Part shown: positions 17,297 to 27,596 of the stretch, piece after piece
Position numbering within the stretch: the stretch's first letter is position 1
Layout: each line of letters starts with the position of its first letter
The notes under the pieces: generated by a model
Databases searched by the model: none
The model's input: only the letters and a program-made list of their open reading frames with translations
Told to the model about the DNA's origin: nothing
Position numbers and translations under genes: made by a program
DNA from: Dyella lipolytica
Lineage (GTDB): Bacteria > Pseudomonadota > Gammaproteobacteria > Xanthomonadales > Rhodanobacteraceae
DNA: 64,000 nt
Direction: 5' to 3'
Assembly: GCF_030160075.1 (NCBI RefSeq)
Contig: NZ_BSNQ01000003.1
Coordinates: 366,625 to 430,624, forward strand

Positions 17297-18799
17297 ATGA
17301 GTCACCCCCGTCTCGTCCGCAGTCATGTTTTCAGCGGTCTATTTGGCTGCTTATTGGGCTGTGTTTTGGTTGCGGGCTTCGCCAAACCCGATGGGGCGTT
17401 GGCGCAAGCGGCCCCGGGCACTGCGTCCCTGCCGGATTTCACCGGCATTGTGCAAAAGAACGCCGCCGCCGTTGTGCATGTGGAAGCCAAATACGCCGGT
17501 CGACGTCCCAAGGATTCCGGTGCTTCATCCATGCAGGGACCGGATCAGGGGCCGGATGCCGACCAGATGGAAATCTTCCGGCGCTTCTTCGGTATGCCGA
17601 TGATGCCGTCACCCGAAGAGCAGGCGCGTACCTCGCTGGGTTCGGGGTTCATCATCTCCAGCGATGGTTACATCCTTACCAATAACCATGTGGTCGATCA
17701 TGCCGACACGGTTACCGTCAGGCTGCAGGATCGCCGCACATTGACTGCCAAGGTTGTCGGTACCGATCCAACTTACGACATTGCGCTGCTGAAAGTCGAT
17801 GCGGGCGCAACGCTGCCGGCAGTAACCATTGGCGATTCGCGTCTACTCAAGCCCGGTCAGTGGGTGTTGGCTATCGGCTCGCCGTTCGGTTTCGACTACA
17901 CCGTCACTCAGGGCATCGTAAGTGCCGTGGGCCGCAATCTCGGTAGCCAGGATCAACCTGATACCTCCTTCATCCAGACCGACGTACCGATCAATCGCGG
18001 TAATTCCGGCGGTCCATTGTTCAACCTGCAAGGGCAGGTCGTCGGCATCAACTCCCAGATCTATTCGGACACCGGCGGTTATCAGGGGGTGGCCTTTTCG
18101 ATTCCGATCGACGTGGCCATGAACGTTGTCGATCAGCTCAAGACCAAGGGTTACGTCACCCGCGGCGAGCTTGGCGTGATGATCAAGCCCGTCGATAACG
18201 ATGTAGTCAAGGCTCTCAAGCTCGATAGCGCAAAAGGTGCGATCGTGGTCAGCGTATCGCCGAACAGCGCTGCACAGAAAGGCGGTCTGCAATCGGGCGA
18301 CATCATCCTTGCCTTCAATGGTCATGCGATCGAACAAGGTGCGGACTTGCCGCCCCTGGTTGCGATGACCAAGCCGGGCACGACGGTGCCGGTGCAGATC
18401 CTGCGCGATGGGCACGAAAAGACGGTCAACGTCACCATCGGCACCATGCCTCGCGACCAGAATGGGCGTTCCGCCGCGGGCAAGCCGATGCCGAGCGGGG
18501 GTGCCGATGCTTTGGGCCTGAGCGTGCAAGGTCTGGACCAGGACACCCGGCATCAGCTCGGCCTGCAGCCTGGCGAAGGGGTGGTCGTTCAGAACGTCAC
18601 CGGCCCTGTGGCTGCCACGGCCGGTTTGCAGCCCGGTGACGTGATCCTCATGGTGAATCAGAAGAAGATCGGCAGCGCCGAGGAGTTTCGCGCCGCCACT
18701 GCAGGCGTGAAACCGGGCGACACCGTGCTGTTGCTGGTGCGCCGCGGCGACTCCAGCAACTTCCTCGCCCTGACGATTCCTACCGACAAGAACGGTTGA
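17297..18799 (+). CDS. mucD: Periplasmic Do-type serine protease (DegP/MucD)
   Basis: This is a protease-chaperone that handles misfolded envelope proteins. An N-terminal signal or anchor segment (residues about 13-37) precedes the trypsin-like domain with His131 (TNNHVVDH), Asp161 (TYDIALLKVD) and Ser237 (NRGNSGGP). Two PDZ domains follow (about 280-370 and 400-490, the first starting near RGELGVMIK). The 500-residue length is normal. It follows rpoE-rseA, as mucD follows the algU-muc cluster elsewhere. AGGAGGAACC precedes the ATG. No convincing sigma-E promoter was seen in its own 119-bp leader. Confidence 0.95.
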   Translation: MSHPRLVRSHVFSGLFGCLLGCVLVAGFAKPDGALAQAAPGTASLPDFTGIVQKNAAAVVHVEAKYAGRRPKDSGASSMQGPDQGPDADQMEIFRRFFGMPMMPSPEEQARTSLGSGFIISSDGYILTNNHVVDHADTVTVRLQDRRTLTAKVVGTDPTYDIALLKVDAGATLPAVTIGDSRLLKPGQWVLAIGSPFGFDYTVTQGIVSAVGRNLGSQDQPDTSFIQTDVPINRGNSGGPLFNLQGQVVGINSQIYSDTGGYQGVAFSIPIDVAMNVVDQLKTKGYVTRGELGVMIKPVDNDVVKALKLDSAKGAIVVSVSPNSAAQKGGLQSGDIILAFNGHAIEQGADLPPLVAMTKPGTTVPVQILRDGHEKTVNVTIGTMPRDQNGRSAAGKPMPSGGADALGLSVQGLDQDTRHQLGLQPGEGVVVQNVTGPVAATAGLQPGDVILMVNQKKIGSAEEFRAATAGVKPGDTVLLLVRRGDSSNFLALTIPTDKNG

Positions 18800-18807
18800 G
18801 TCGACTC

Positions 18808-18835
18808 GGGAGCCTGCCTGTCATGGCAGGCTCCC
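18808..18835 (+). terminator. Terminator-like hairpin after mucD
   Basis: A perfect 11-bp stem GGGAGCCTGCC/GGCAGGCTCCC with a six-base loop lies 9 bp after the mucD stop. Only CAATTTG follows, so the T tract is poor, but the hairpin is strong. Confidence 0.65.
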
Positions 18836-18959
18836 CAATTTGCGGACTCGTGCGTACAGTTCGGACGGGCATTCCATGCGATAATAAGCGGCTAATATCG
18901 CCATCCCGGTGATAGGCTGCCTATGCATCGCGCGGGGCGGTGAAGCTGACAGCGTGCCC

Positions 18960-20750
18960 ATGGAACTGATCCGCAACTTCTCCATCATCGCCCACATCGA
19001 TCACGGCAAGTCCACACTTGCCGACCGCATCATCCAGATCTGCGGCGGTTTGGCCGAGCGCGAGATGGAAGCCCAGGTGCTGGACAGCAACCCGATCGAA
19101 CGCGAACGCGGCATCACGATCAAGGCGCAGTCCGTATCGCTGCCCTACAAGGCGCGCAACGGCAAAACCTATCAGCTCAATTTCATCGACACCCCCGGTC
19201 ACGTCGACTTCTCTTATGAAGTAAGCCGCTCGCTGGCCGCCTGCGAAGGTGCGCTGCTGGTCGTAGACGCGGCGCAGGGCGTGGAAGCTCAATCGGTGGC
19301 CAACTGCTACACGGCGGTGGAGCAGGGGCTGGAAGTGGTGCCGGTGCTCAACAAGATCGATCTGCCCACCGCCGATCCGGAGAAAGTGAAGGGCGAGATC
19401 GAGGCAGTCATCGGCATCCACGCCGAGGATGCCGTCTCGGTAAGCGCCAAGACCGGTCAGAACGTGATCGAAGTGCTCGAAGCCATCGTCGCGCGCATTC
19501 CGCCGCCGAAGCCGCGCGATACCGATCGCCTGCAGGCACTGATCATCGATTCCTGGTTCGACAACTACCTGGGCGTGGTGTCGCTGGTGCGCATCATGCA
19601 GGGTGAGATCAAGCCCGGTGACAAGTTGCTGGTGATGTCTACCGGGCGTGCTCACGAAGTCAGCGAAGTGGGCGTATTCACCCCCAAGCGCAAGAAGCTC
19701 GACAAACTCGGCGCGGGCGAGGTGGGCTGGATTACCGCCTCGATCAAGGACGTACACGGCGCTCCCGTGGGCGACACACTGACCCTGGCGGGCAAACCCG
19801 CAGCGCATCCATTGCCCGGCTTCCAGACCATGCAGCCGCGCGTGTTCGCAGGCCTGTTCCCGGTCTCCGCCGACGACTATCCCGCACTGCGTGAGGCATT
19901 GGACAAACTGCGTCTCAACGATGCCGCCCTGTTCTTCGAACCGGAAAGCTCCGAAGCCATGGGCTTCGGTTTCCGCTGCGGCTTCCTTGGCATGCTGCAT
20001 ATGGAAATCGTGCAGGAGCGCCTGGAGCGCGAATATGATCTCGATCTGATTACCACCGCACCTACCGTGGTCTATCAGATCCTCAAGACAGATGGCTCGG
20101 TCATGCAGCTGGACAATCCGGCGCAGCTTCCGCCATCGCCGCAGATCGAAGAGATTCGCGAGCCGATCATCGTCGCCAATATCCTTACGCCCCCCGATTA
20201 CATCGGCAACATCATTACGTTGTGCGAAGAGAAGCGCGGTGTGCAGCGATCGATCCAGTATCTCGCCACCCAGGTGCAGATCAGCTATGAGCTTCCTCTG
20301 GCTGAAGTGGTGCTGGATTTCTTTGACAAGCTGAAGTCGGTCTCGCGCGGCTATGCCTCGATGGACTATCACCTAGAGCGTTTCGATGCGGGTCCGTTCG
20401 TGCGTGTGGATGTGCTGATCAACGGCGACCGCGTCGACGCACTCAGCCTGATCGTACATCGCAGCCATGCCGATCGCCGCGGACGCGACTTGGTCGAGAG
20501 GATGAAGGATCTGATCCCGCGCCAGCAATTCGACGTGGCGATCCAGGCTGCCATTGGCGCCCAGATCATCGCGCGCTCGACGGTGAAAGCGTTGCGCAAG
20601 AACGTGCTGGCCAAATGCTATGGCGGCGATGTCAGCCGCAAAAAGAAGCTTCTGGAGAAGCAGAAAGAAGGCAAGAAGCGCATGAAGCAGGTCGGTCGGG
20701 TGGAGATTCCACAGGAAGCTTTCCTTGCCGTGCTTAAAGTAGACAAATAG
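18960..20750 (+). CDS. lepA: Elongation factor 4 (LepA GTPase)
   Basis: This ribosome-associated GTPase acts on stalled or mis-translocated ribosomes. The 596-residue protein has G1 AHIDHGKST, the switch region [12 protein letters not shown]3 DTPGHVDF and G4 NKIDLP. EF-G-like domains II and III follow, and the LepA-specific C-terminal domain contains [21 protein letters not shown] 18960 gives the standard N-terminus [12 protein letters not shown]; upstream in-frame GTG codons are not needed. It heads the lepA-lepB-DUF4845-rnc-era-recO run. Confidence 0.97.
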   Translation: MELIRNFSIIAHIDHGKSTLADRIIQICGGLAEREMEAQVLDSNPIERERGITIKAQSVSLPYKARNGKTYQLNFIDTPGHVDFSYEVSRSLAACEGALLVVDAAQGVEAQSVANCYTAVEQGLEVVPVLNKIDLPTADPEKVKGEIEAVIGIHAEDAVSVSAKTGQNVIEVLEAIVARIPPPKPRDTDRLQALIIDSWFDNYLGVVSLVRIMQGEIKPGDKLLVMSTGRAHEVSEVGVFTPKRKKLDKLGAGEVGWITASIKDVHGAPVGDTLTLAGKPAAHPLPGFQTMQPRVFAGLFPVSADDYPALREALDKLRLNDAALFFEPESSEAMGFGFRCGFLGMLHMEIVQERLEREYDLDLITTAPTVVYQILKTDGSVMQLDNPAQLPPSPQIEEIREPIIVANILTPPDYIGNIITLCEEKRGVQRSIQYLATQVQISYELPLAEVVLDFFDKLKSVSRGYASMDYHLERFDAGPFVRVDVLINGDRVDALSLIVHRSHADRRGRDLVERMKDLIPRQQFDVAIQAAIGAQIIARSTVKALRKNVLAKCYGGDVSRKKKLLEKQKEGKKRMKQVGRVEIPQEAFLAVLKVDK

Positions 20751-20772
20751 CAGCAGGCTATGGAGTCATCGC

Positions 20773-21672
20773 ATGGATTTTGATTTTTCGGCAATTTTGC
20801 TCGCCCTCGCCGTCGTGTTCGGCGTGGTGTGGGGGCTAGATCGCCTGTTTCTCTACAAGAAGCGTGCGGCGCGCTTGGCCGCAGCCGGCGATGAGTACCG
20901 CGATCCGGTGCCGGTGGACTGGGCACGTTCGCTATTCCCGGTGATCTTTGTCGTGCTGCTGCTGCGCTCCTTCGTGGCCGAGCCGTTTCGCATCCCGTCC
21001 GGTTCGATGATGCCGACGCTGGATGTCGGTGATTTCATCCTGGTCAACAAGTTTGCCTACGGCCTGCGCCTGCCGGCCTTCAACAACAAGATTGTCAGCC
21101 TGGGCGAACCCAAGCGCGGTGACGTGATCGTTTTTCGCTTCCCGGGCTACATCTGCCAAGATCAGAACGGCAACGTCGTTCGCAGCGGCGACATCACTTG
21201 TGCCGACCCGCACGCGCCCGTTGCCAGCCAGAATTGGATCAAGCGCATCATTGGGCTGCCCGGCGACTCGATCGAAGTGCGTGACAGCCAGATCGTCATC
21301 AATGGCAAACCGGTCGTTGACACGGAAATCGGTCCGTTCACGGGCAATCCGAATCGTGCCGAGGACAATGAGCTGTTGTACAACAACGCTACGCTCTGGA
21401 AAGAGCATCTCGGTTCGGTCAATCACCTGATTGCCCGCATGCCTTCGCGCGGCCCGACGCCGCCGATCCCCAACGCGCGCGTGCCATCGGTAGTACCGCC
21501 AAACTGCTACATCGTGATGGGTGACGACCGCGAAAACAGCGAGGACAGCCGCTGGTGGGGGTGCATGCCGGAACAGAACCTGGTCGGTAAGGCTTTCATG
21601 ATCTGGTTCAGCTGGAAGGGGCTGCATACCGGTGCCGTCGATTTCCACCGTATCGGCACGGTAATCCACTGA
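20773..21672 (+). CDS. lepB: Signal peptidase I, main housekeeping copy
   Basis: This is the general leader peptidase of the inner membrane. Two N-terminal membrane segments (about 5-26 and 52-68) precede the Ser box IPSGSMMPTL (Ser78). The Lys box is NWIKRIIGLPGD (Lys157), and the later box GDDRENSEDSRWWG follows. The 299-residue length fits gammaproteobacterial LepB. It lies 22 bp after lepA in the conserved lepA-lepB-rnc-era operon. A second, smaller S26 peptidase is encoded at 53-754. Confidence 0.96.
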   Translation: MDFDFSAILLALAVVFGVVWGLDRLFLYKKRAARLAAAGDEYRDPVPVDWARSLFPVIFVVLLLRSFVAEPFRIPSGSMMPTLDVGDFILVNKFAYGLRLPAFNNKIVSLGEPKRGDVIVFRFPGYICQDQNGNVVRSGDITCADPHAPVASQNWIKRIIGLPGDSIEVRDSQIVINGKPVVDTEIGPFTGNPNRAEDNELLYNNATLWKEHLGSVNHLIARMPSRGPTPPIPNARVPSVVPPNCYIVMGDDRENSEDSRWWGCMPEQNLVGKAFMIWFSWKGLHTGAVDFHRIGTVIH

Positions 21673-21800
21673 TACCCGTGCCAGCACGGCGCGAAATCGT
21701 GAACATGTCGCTGGCGGTGTCAGCGTCGACCGGGCAAAGTACGCTTCGTCAGGTTGGTTCGAGTCAAGTTGAGCCGCATCGGCGGCGTAGCGAGGGGACT

Positions 21801-22187
21801 ATGAAATCGAAGCAGGCAGGTATCACGCTTATGGGATTCCTGATCGTCTTGGCGGTCGTCGGCTTCTTCGCCTATATGGCCATGAAGCTGGTGCCTTCCT
21901 ATACGGAGTACGCGGGCGTCGTGAAGGCGATGAACCAGGTTTCCAGCGAGGGTGTTGAAGGCAAATCCTTGGATGAGATTCGCCGTGAACTCATGTTCAA
22001 GCTGGGTTTCCAGTATGTCGACGACGCCACGATCCACCCTAGCGATATCACGATGGGGCAGGGGGCCGGCGGCAACCAGCTGCATGTCTCCTACGATAAA
22101 CAAGTCCCATTCATCTACAACATCGATTTCCTGATCCATTTCGACAAGAGCGTGCCTGTGCAAGGCAATGTGGCTCCTCCGCAATAA
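21801..22187 (+). CDS. DUF4845 membrane-anchored protein
   Basis: This 128-residue protein has one N-terminal membrane segment (MKSKQAGITLMGFLIVLAVVGFFAYMA) that resembles a type IV pilin-like start. A small periplasmic domain of about 95 residues follows. The position between lepB and rnc and the GITLMGFLI...KLVPSY pattern fit the DUF4845 family of unknown function. GAGGGG precedes the ATG. It ends two bases before the rnc start. Confidence 0.85.
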   Translation: MKSKQAGITLMGFLIVLAVVGFFAYMAMKLVPSYTEYAGVVKAMNQVSSEGVEGKSLDEIRRELMFKLGFQYVDDATIHPSDITMGQGAGGNQLHVSYDKQVPFIYNIDFLIHFDKSVPVQGNVAPPQ

Positions 22188-22189
22188 CA

Positions 22190-22849
22190 GTGGAATTGAA
22201 ATACCACTTCCGCGATGCATCGCTTGCCGCGCTGGCTTTGACTCACCGCAGCGCGGGCAAGCCCAACAATGAACGCATGGAGTTTCTCGGCGATGCCCTG
22301 CTCGGCGCTATCGTTGCCGAGATGCTGTATGAGACGCATCCAAAGGCTACCGAGGGCGAGATGTCGCGCCTACGCGCACAGCTGGTCAACGGTCAGGCGC
22401 TGGCGGTCATGGCACGCGAGCTGGAACTCGGCGAGCGCCTGAAACTTGGTTCCGGTGAGCTCAAAAGCGGTGGCTTCCGGCGGGACTCCATCTTGGCCGA
22501 TGCCTTCGAGGCGTTGGTTGCGGCGGTTTATCTCGACGGCGGTTTCGAGGCTTGCAAGGATACGGTACGCACCCTTTTTGCCGACCGCGTAGCAGCCCTG
22601 CCGCGCTCGTCCAAAGATGCCAAGACCCGACTACAGGAATGGTTGCAGGCACAAGGCTTGCCCTTACCTCAGTATGAATTGGTGGGGACGCAGGGCGAGG
22701 ACCATGCGCGCATCTTCGACGTGAATTGCGTGGTGGCCGAACCGTTCGCGATGACAGCCGCAGGCCGCGGCAGCAGCCGACGGCTCGCCGAGCAGGATGC
22801 CGCCGAACTCGTGCTTGGCCGCTTGCTAGACACCCAGGACGGTCGCTAA
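22190..22849 (+). CDS. rnc: Ribonuclease III
   Basis: This is a double-strand RNA endonuclease for rRNA and mRNA processing. The 219-residue protein has the catalytic signature NERMEFLGDALLG, the second acidic segment DAFEALVAAVYLDGG and a C-terminal dsRNA-binding domain (about 150-215, TRLQEWLQAQGLPLPQYEL). It starts with GTG two bases after the DUF4845 stop, implying coupling. Confidence 0.97.
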   Translation: MELKYHFRDASLAALALTHRSAGKPNNERMEFLGDALLGAIVAEMLYETHPKATEGEMSRLRAQLVNGQALAVMARELELGERLKLGSGELKSGGFRRDSILADAFEALVAAVYLDGGFEACKDTVRTLFADRVAALPRSSKDAKTRLQEWLQAQGLPLPQYELVGTQGEDHARIFDVNCVVAEPFAMTAAGRGSSRRLAEQDAAELVLGRLLDTQDGR

Positions 22850-22984
22850 CACCCAGGAATGGCCGGTATCGCTCCGGCAGGCCTTAACCCGTTTCTCACT
22901 TCGGGACACACATTCCCGATCCAGTGGCGTTTGCCGACGCGCAGCGCCATGCTTACGCCTATCTACAAAGAGTAACCCTGTGCC

Positions 22985-23926
22985 ATGAACGACGAACGCG
23001 AAGGCTATGACCTCGCTGACCACGAATTGCCGCATCCGGATTTCCGTTGCGGATTCGTAGCGCTGGCCGGCCGGCCCAATGTCGGCAAGTCGACCCTGCT
23101 CAATGCTTTAATCGGTTTTCGCCTGTCGATTGTCAGTCCCCGGCCGCAGACGACGCGACATCGGATACTCGGCATCGCGACCAGCGAAGCGGGTCAGATC
23201 CTGTACGTCGATACGCCGGGGCTGCACCGCGGCGCCAAGCGCGCCATGAACCGCAGCCTCAATCGCGCCGTTCGTTCGGCCATCAGCGAAGTCGAGGTGG
23301 CCGTGCAAGTGATCGAGGCCGGTCGCTGGACCGATGAGGATGAGGCGCTTTACGAAGCGCTGGCCGAACAGAAAATTCCACGCCTGCTGGTCATCAACAA
23401 AGTCGATCTGAGCAAAGACAAAACAACGTTGCTGCCCTTCATCGCCGAGTTGAGCGAAAAACACAGCTTCGACGCCGTGCACTACGTGAGTGCACTCAAG
23501 CGCAAAGGTCTTGAAGCGCTTACCCGCGACATCCTCACGCGCCTGCCAGTGCGCGCACCGGTATTCGGCGAAGATGAAATCACGGATCGCAGCGAACGCT
23601 TCCTGGCTGCCGAAATGGTGCGCGAACAATTGATGCTGCGGCTCGATCAAGAACTGCCGTACGCCACCACCGTCGAAATCGAGCAATTTCAGGATCGTCC
23701 GGATGGTATTGCGGAAATCCATGCCGTGATCTGGGTCGAGCGCGACGGTCAGAAAGCTATTGTCATCGGCCAGGGTGGTGAGCAGTTGAAAGCGATTGGC
23801 ACAGCGGCTCGCCGTCATATGGAGCGCATGTTCGATCGCAAGGTTTTCCTCCGGCTCTGGGTGAAGGTCCGCGAGGGCTGGGTGGATGACGAGGCGATGT
23901 TGAAGCAGTTCGGCTACACGGATTAA
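22985..23926 (+). CDS. era: GTPase Era
   Basis: This GTPase is needed for 16S rRNA maturation and 30S assembly. The 313-residue protein has G1 GRPNVGKST, the G2 region RPQTTRHR, G3 DTPG and G4 NKVD. The C-terminal KH domain contains [20 protein letters not shown]. The N-terminus is about a dozen residues longer than in E. coli Era. A 135-bp gap separates it from rnc, longer than usual for this operon. Confidence 0.97.
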   Translation: MNDEREGYDLADHELPHPDFRCGFVALAGRPNVGKSTLLNALIGFRLSIVSPRPQTTRHRILGIATSEAGQILYVDTPGLHRGAKRAMNRSLNRAVRSAISEVEVAVQVIEAGRWTDEDEALYEALAEQKIPRLLVINKVDLSKDKTTLLPFIAELSEKHSFDAVHYVSALKRKGLEALTRDILTRLPVRAPVFGEDEITDRSERFLAAEMVREQLMLRLDQELPYATTVEIEQFQDRPDGIAEIHAVIWVERDGQKAIVIGQGGEQLKAIGTAARRHMERMFDRKVFLRLWVKVREGWVDDEAMLKQFGYTD

Positions 23927-23953
23927 TGAGGCCAGGATGGGGTATCGGCGACC

Positions 23954-24664
23954 ATGCTCGTTGAGCAACAACCCGCCTTTGTGCTTCACACACGACCTTA
24001 CCGGGAAACGTCGCTACTGCTCGAATGCCTGACGCGCGATTACGGCCGCATCGGCGTCGTCGCCCGCGGCGTACGCAGCCAGCGCGGTCGCTTGCAGCGA
24101 GCACAACTCGAACCGTTCCAGCCGCTTGTGCTGGATCTGCACATGCGCGGCGAGCTAGCCACTTTGCGTAACGCCGAGTCCGCTACGGCGTCGTTGCGCC
24201 TGTTGGGGGATGCGGGTCTCGCTGGTCTCTATGTCAACGAACTGGTCGTGCGAATGACGGAGCGGCAGGATCCGCATCTGTCGCTCTATGTTGCTTACGC
24301 GCAGGTCCTTTCGCGTCTCGCAACTGGAGAATCACTGGCCTGGCAACTGCGCCGTTTCGAACGGGATCTGCTCGACGCGCTCGGTTACGCCCTGCAACTC
24401 GATAGCGATGCGGATAGCGGCGAGTCGCTGCAAGCGGATGTGCTGTACGCGTACCGGCCCGAACATGGTCCGGTGAGGTGCAGCGCCAGCGATCCTGGCG
24501 CGCTGCGAGGCGCGGATCTCCTGTTGCTTCTTGAAGACCGCATGCCCGATGCGCAAGGGTTGCACGCCTTGCGCGGCATGATGCGCGAGTTGATCCGTTT
24601 CCACCTGGGTGGTGTCGAGCTGCGCGCCTGGCGCGTATTGCGCGGAGCGCTCGCGCGTCGTTAG
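23954..24664 (+). CDS. recO: DNA repair protein RecO
   Basis: RecO helps load RecA on SSB-coated single-stranded DNA in the RecFOR pathway. The 236-residue protein starts with the OB-fold domain (LVEQQPAFVLHTRPYRETSLLLECLT), followed by a helical C-terminal domain. The four-Cys zinc finger of some RecO proteins is not present, as in many gammaproteobacteria. It follows era by 27 bp. Its stop overlaps the stop of the convergent REC-HPt gene. Confidence 0.93.
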   Translation: MLVEQQPAFVLHTRPYRETSLLLECLTRDYGRIGVVARGVRSQRGRLQRAQLEPFQPLVLDLHMRGELATLRNAESATASLRLLGDAGLAGLYVNELVVRMTERQDPHLSLYVAYAQVLSRLATGESLAWQLRRFERDLLDALGYALQLDSDADSGESLQADVLYAYRPEHGPVRCSASDPGALRGADLLLLLEDRMPDAQGLHALRGMMRELIRFHLGGVELRAWRVLRGALARR

Positions 24665-25395
24665 TGCGTTTCTAGCGCCTCGATGGTCTTTCGCAGCGAC
24701 TCGCGAAAATCCGCCAAAGGCAACATGGCACCGTGATGGGCCAGTTTCAGATGCTGTTGCAAGGCCACAATATGTTCGGACAGCGCGGATGCGCCGCAGA
24801 ATCCGCAGGAAGAGCGCAGCTTGTGTAAGCGAGCCAACAGCGCGCCGGCATCCGAACTTAGACCATCCAGCTCCTGATAGATGTTCAACAGCTCTTGGCG
24901 AAACAGGCTGCGCAGTGCCTGAACCACGGTAGGCGTACCGCTGGTGCTCAACGCCAGTCCATCGTCCAGCACGGGGGCATCATGGCGATGGGTGGTGGCA
25001 AGCGTCAGGATGTTCCGCAAATCGAGCAACGTGCACGGCTTGAGCAGCACGGCATGGAAACCGGCGGCGAGCAGCGCTTGCTGCTCGCTGACATCGAGCT
25101 CCGCGCTGCTGGCGACCGCAGGGCTGCATAGCGAACGCGCCTGCGGGTCGTTACGCAGGCGGGTCAGCACACTGACCGCATCGGTATCGGGCATGCGGCA
25201 ATCGAGCAGCAACAGATCGAACGCATGGTTGCTCGCCTGATCCAGCGCCTCACCCCCATCCGCGCTGAGGGCGACGCGAGCACCTAGCTGCCGCAGACCA
25301 TCCCCCAGGAAGCAGCGGCTGGTCGCATCGTCATCCGCTACCAACACGTAGGGTTCGGCCGAGCGGGCGGGGAGGGCATCCGACGGGTACGGCAT
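24661..25395 (-). CDS. Response regulator with C-terminal HPt domain
   Basis: This 244-residue phosphorelay protein has a receiver domain (about 15-135: acidic DDD pocket, phospho-acceptor LLLDCRMPD, conserved LLKPC lysine). A histidine phosphotransfer domain follows (about 150-240) with the probable phospho-His in ARLHKLRSSCGFCGA. No DNA-binding or enzymatic output is present and no sensor kinase is adjacent, so it is an orphan relay element. Its last four bases overlap recO on the other strand. It is divergent from the YdbH-like gene, with only 46 bp between starts. Confidence 0.85.
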   Translation of the reverse strand: MPYPSDALPARSAEPYVLVADDDATSRCFLGDGLRQLGARVALSADGGEALDQASNHAFDLLLLDCRMPDTDAVSVLTRLRNDPQARSLCSPAVASSAELDVSEQQALLAAGFHAVLLKPCTLLDLRNILTLATTHRHDAPVLDDGLALSTSGTPTVVQALRSLFRQELLNIYQELDGLSSDAGALLARLHKLRSSCGFCGASALSEHIVALQQHLKLAHHGAMLPLADFRESLRKTIEALETH

Positions 25396-25441
25396 GAAAG
25401 TAGTCCGCTGCGTTCAGCTTAGTTTGGCAGAATGCGCTTAC

Positions 25442-27463
25442 ATGTTTCGACTATTCAGCCGCCTGCTCTGTTGCCTATGCACCCTCTCTAGCCTGCTTTG
25501 GGTGGCGCCGTCGTGGGCCGATACGGTGATCGTCGCCAAACGGGTCGATCTGCCGGGCGTAAGTTTGCAGGAGATGCGCGTGCAACTCGTACCTGGTGCG
25601 GATCCCGACACCGTGCGAGTCAGTCTCCATGCTGGCAAGGCCGATATCCCGGTACTCGGCTGGCGACGGGTGGGACTGACCCTGGATGGCACTCTGAAGC
25701 GCGATGTGCAGATGCGTTGGCTGTTCGATGGCGCGGTGCAAATCGACGGCGCTCCCGGTGGCGCGCTCGGCAACGCCATGCTCGATCTCGTGGTGGATGC
25801 CTCGGCCAATACGCTCGAGATCGATGCGAACCAAGGCCCGACGCACATCGGTACAGCGTTTCCCCTGGATCAGCCCACCCATGTCCAGGTCAATCTGCGC
25901 AACCTGCCCGCGGGCTGGTTGCAGGGTGTGCTGGGTACCGTCTGGGCGGGGCATATCGCGAGCGGGAAACTGGATGCGGATCTCGCGCTGGATGGGCGCG
26001 ACGAAGGTTTTCAGTCGTCCGGAGATTTCACTGTCGCGGATCTCAAATACGCCACGCCCGCAGGCAATCCGGCCGGCCAGGGCTTGGCCGGGCATGGGCG
26101 TTTCGCGTTCGATGCCACCAGTCATCCGGCGCAGCTGACGTTGAACGGTGGCCTGCGCGGCGGGGAATTGCAGCTCGGCCCCGTGCTTGCACGACTCCCT
26201 GCGCACGACGTGGAGCTGGACCTCAGCGCCAACGTCGAGCACGGCGCACTGGATATCAGCCGCCTGCGCATGGATGACGCCGATGCCTTGCAGTTGGAAG
26301 GTGCGCTATCTATCGATGCCAAGGGCAACCTGCAGAAAGTCAAACTCGACCATTTCCAGGCACGGTTTCCCGCCGCCTACGATCGCTACGGCCAGCCGTG
26401 GCTGGATAGTGCCGCAGCACCGAACCTGCACCTCGCCGGACAGCTCGAGGGACACCTCGACTACGTCGACGACACCTGGCGCAGCTTTGCCTTGCGTACC
26501 GATGGGCTCGATGTGGCCGACAGCAGCGGTCAGCTGCAAGCCAATGGTTTGCATGGCGCGGTGGATTGGTCCGCGCAAGCCGATAAATCGCCCACCACAC
26601 TCGCCTGGAATCAGCTGGTTCTGCGCCGGTTTGCCGTGGGTGCCGCGCAGTCGCACTGGCGTAGCCGCAACGGTAGTCTCGGACTGCAATCGCCGCTGGA
26701 CATTCCGATACTGAAGGGACAAGCCCAGATCACGGCGCTGGAGTGGCGGCCTGCAGCCACCAAGGCGCCTCGCTTGAATCTTGCTGCGACCATTGCCGGC
26801 GTGGATATGGCCACGCTCAATCAAACCCTCGGCTGGATGCCGTTTGCCGGCACGCTGGGCGGCAGCATTTCCTCCATGCAATGGACCGGCGATCGTTACG
26901 CGCTGGAAGGTCAGCTGACGATCAAGGCCTTCGATGGAACAGCCGTGCTGACACACATGTCCGTGCAACGGCCTCTGAGCGACACCCCCATCGTGGCAAC
27001 GGATATCGCTTTGCACCAGCTGGACCTCGCCCCGCTTTCCGACACCTTCAACTTCGGCAACATCAGCGGACGGCTGGACGGTTCCATCGACGGTTTGCAG
27101 CTCGTAGCGACCAGCCCGATCGCGTTCAAGGCCTCCTTGCTTGCCCAAAACGGTGGGCGAATCAGTCTGCATGCCGCCAACAATCTATCCATCGTGACCG
27201 GCGGCAGTGCGGCAAGCGGTCTGCAAGGTGCCGTGTTGAAGCTGTTCAAGACGTTCAATTACAAGCGCATGGGCATCAACACCAGCTTGCAAGGAGGTGT
27301 GTGCACGTTGAGCGGCCTGGACGGCGATACAAGCGGCTACACCATCGTCGAAAGCAGCGGTTTGCCTTCTTTGCATGTGGTCGGAGAACAAACCCGCATC
27401 GACTGGCCGGTACTCATTCACCGCCTCAAGGCGGCGTCCCAGGGCACCGTCGCCGAACGCTAA
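25442..27463 (+). CDS. YdbH/AsmA-like exported protein
   Basis: This 673-residue protein has a signal peptide (MFRLFSRLLCCLCTLSSLLWVAPSWA) and a long beta-rich body with repeated short LDLDG-like strands. The C-terminal segment FNFGNISGRLDGSIDGLQL resembles the YdbH (dicarboxylate-transport-named) end. In E. coli YdbH, TamB and YhdP are AsmA-like proteins bridging the envelope for phospholipid transport. That role here is an inference from resemblance only. An in-frame ATG at 25394 exists, but the signal peptide starts at 25442. Confidence 0.65.
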   Translation: MFRLFSRLLCCLCTLSSLLWVAPSWADTVIVAKRVDLPGVSLQEMRVQLVPGADPDTVRVSLHAGKADIPVLGWRRVGLTLDGTLKRDVQMRWLFDGAVQIDGAPGGALGNAMLDLVVDASANTLEIDANQGPTHIGTAFPLDQPTHVQVNLRNLPAGWLQGVLGTVWAGHIASGKLDADLALDGRDEGFQSSGDFTVADLKYATPAGNPAGQGLAGHGRFAFDATSHPAQLTLNGGLRGGELQLGPVLARLPAHDVELDLSANVEHGALDISRLRMDDADALQLEGALSIDAKGNLQKVKLDHFQARFPAAYDRYGQPWLDSAAAPNLHLAGQLEGHLDYVDDTWRSFALRTDGLDVADSSGQLQANGLHGAVDWSAQADKSPTTLAWNQLVLRRFAVGAAQSHWRSRNGSLGLQSPLDIPILKGQAQITALEWRPAATKAPRLNLAATIAGVDMATLNQTLGWMPFAGTLGGSISSMQWTGDRYALEGQLTIKAFDGTAVLTHMSVQRPLSDTPIVATDIALHQLDLAPLSDTFNFGNISGRLDGSIDGLQLVATSPIAFKASLLAQNGGRISLHAANNLSIVTGGSAASGLQGAVLKLFKTFNYKRMGINTSLQGGVCTLSGLDGDTSGYTIVESSGLPSLHVVGEQTRIDWPVLIHRLKAASQGTVAER

Positions 27464-27596
27464 GAGGACAGCCTCTACAGGCCCGCTGGTATCATGCGGG
27501 TCTGCGGCTGGTCTTTTACGGATCGTGCCCATTCTTTTCACCCCACTTTCTTGCCTGGGTCGCCCGATCCGGGCGCCATGCTTTCAAAGAGTGCCG

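Noticed and set aside
18921-20372. 483-codon open frame antisense to lepA
   Set aside because: LepA motifs are unmistakable on the plus strand. The antisense product is low-complexity His/Gly/Asp-rich and has no ribosome site.
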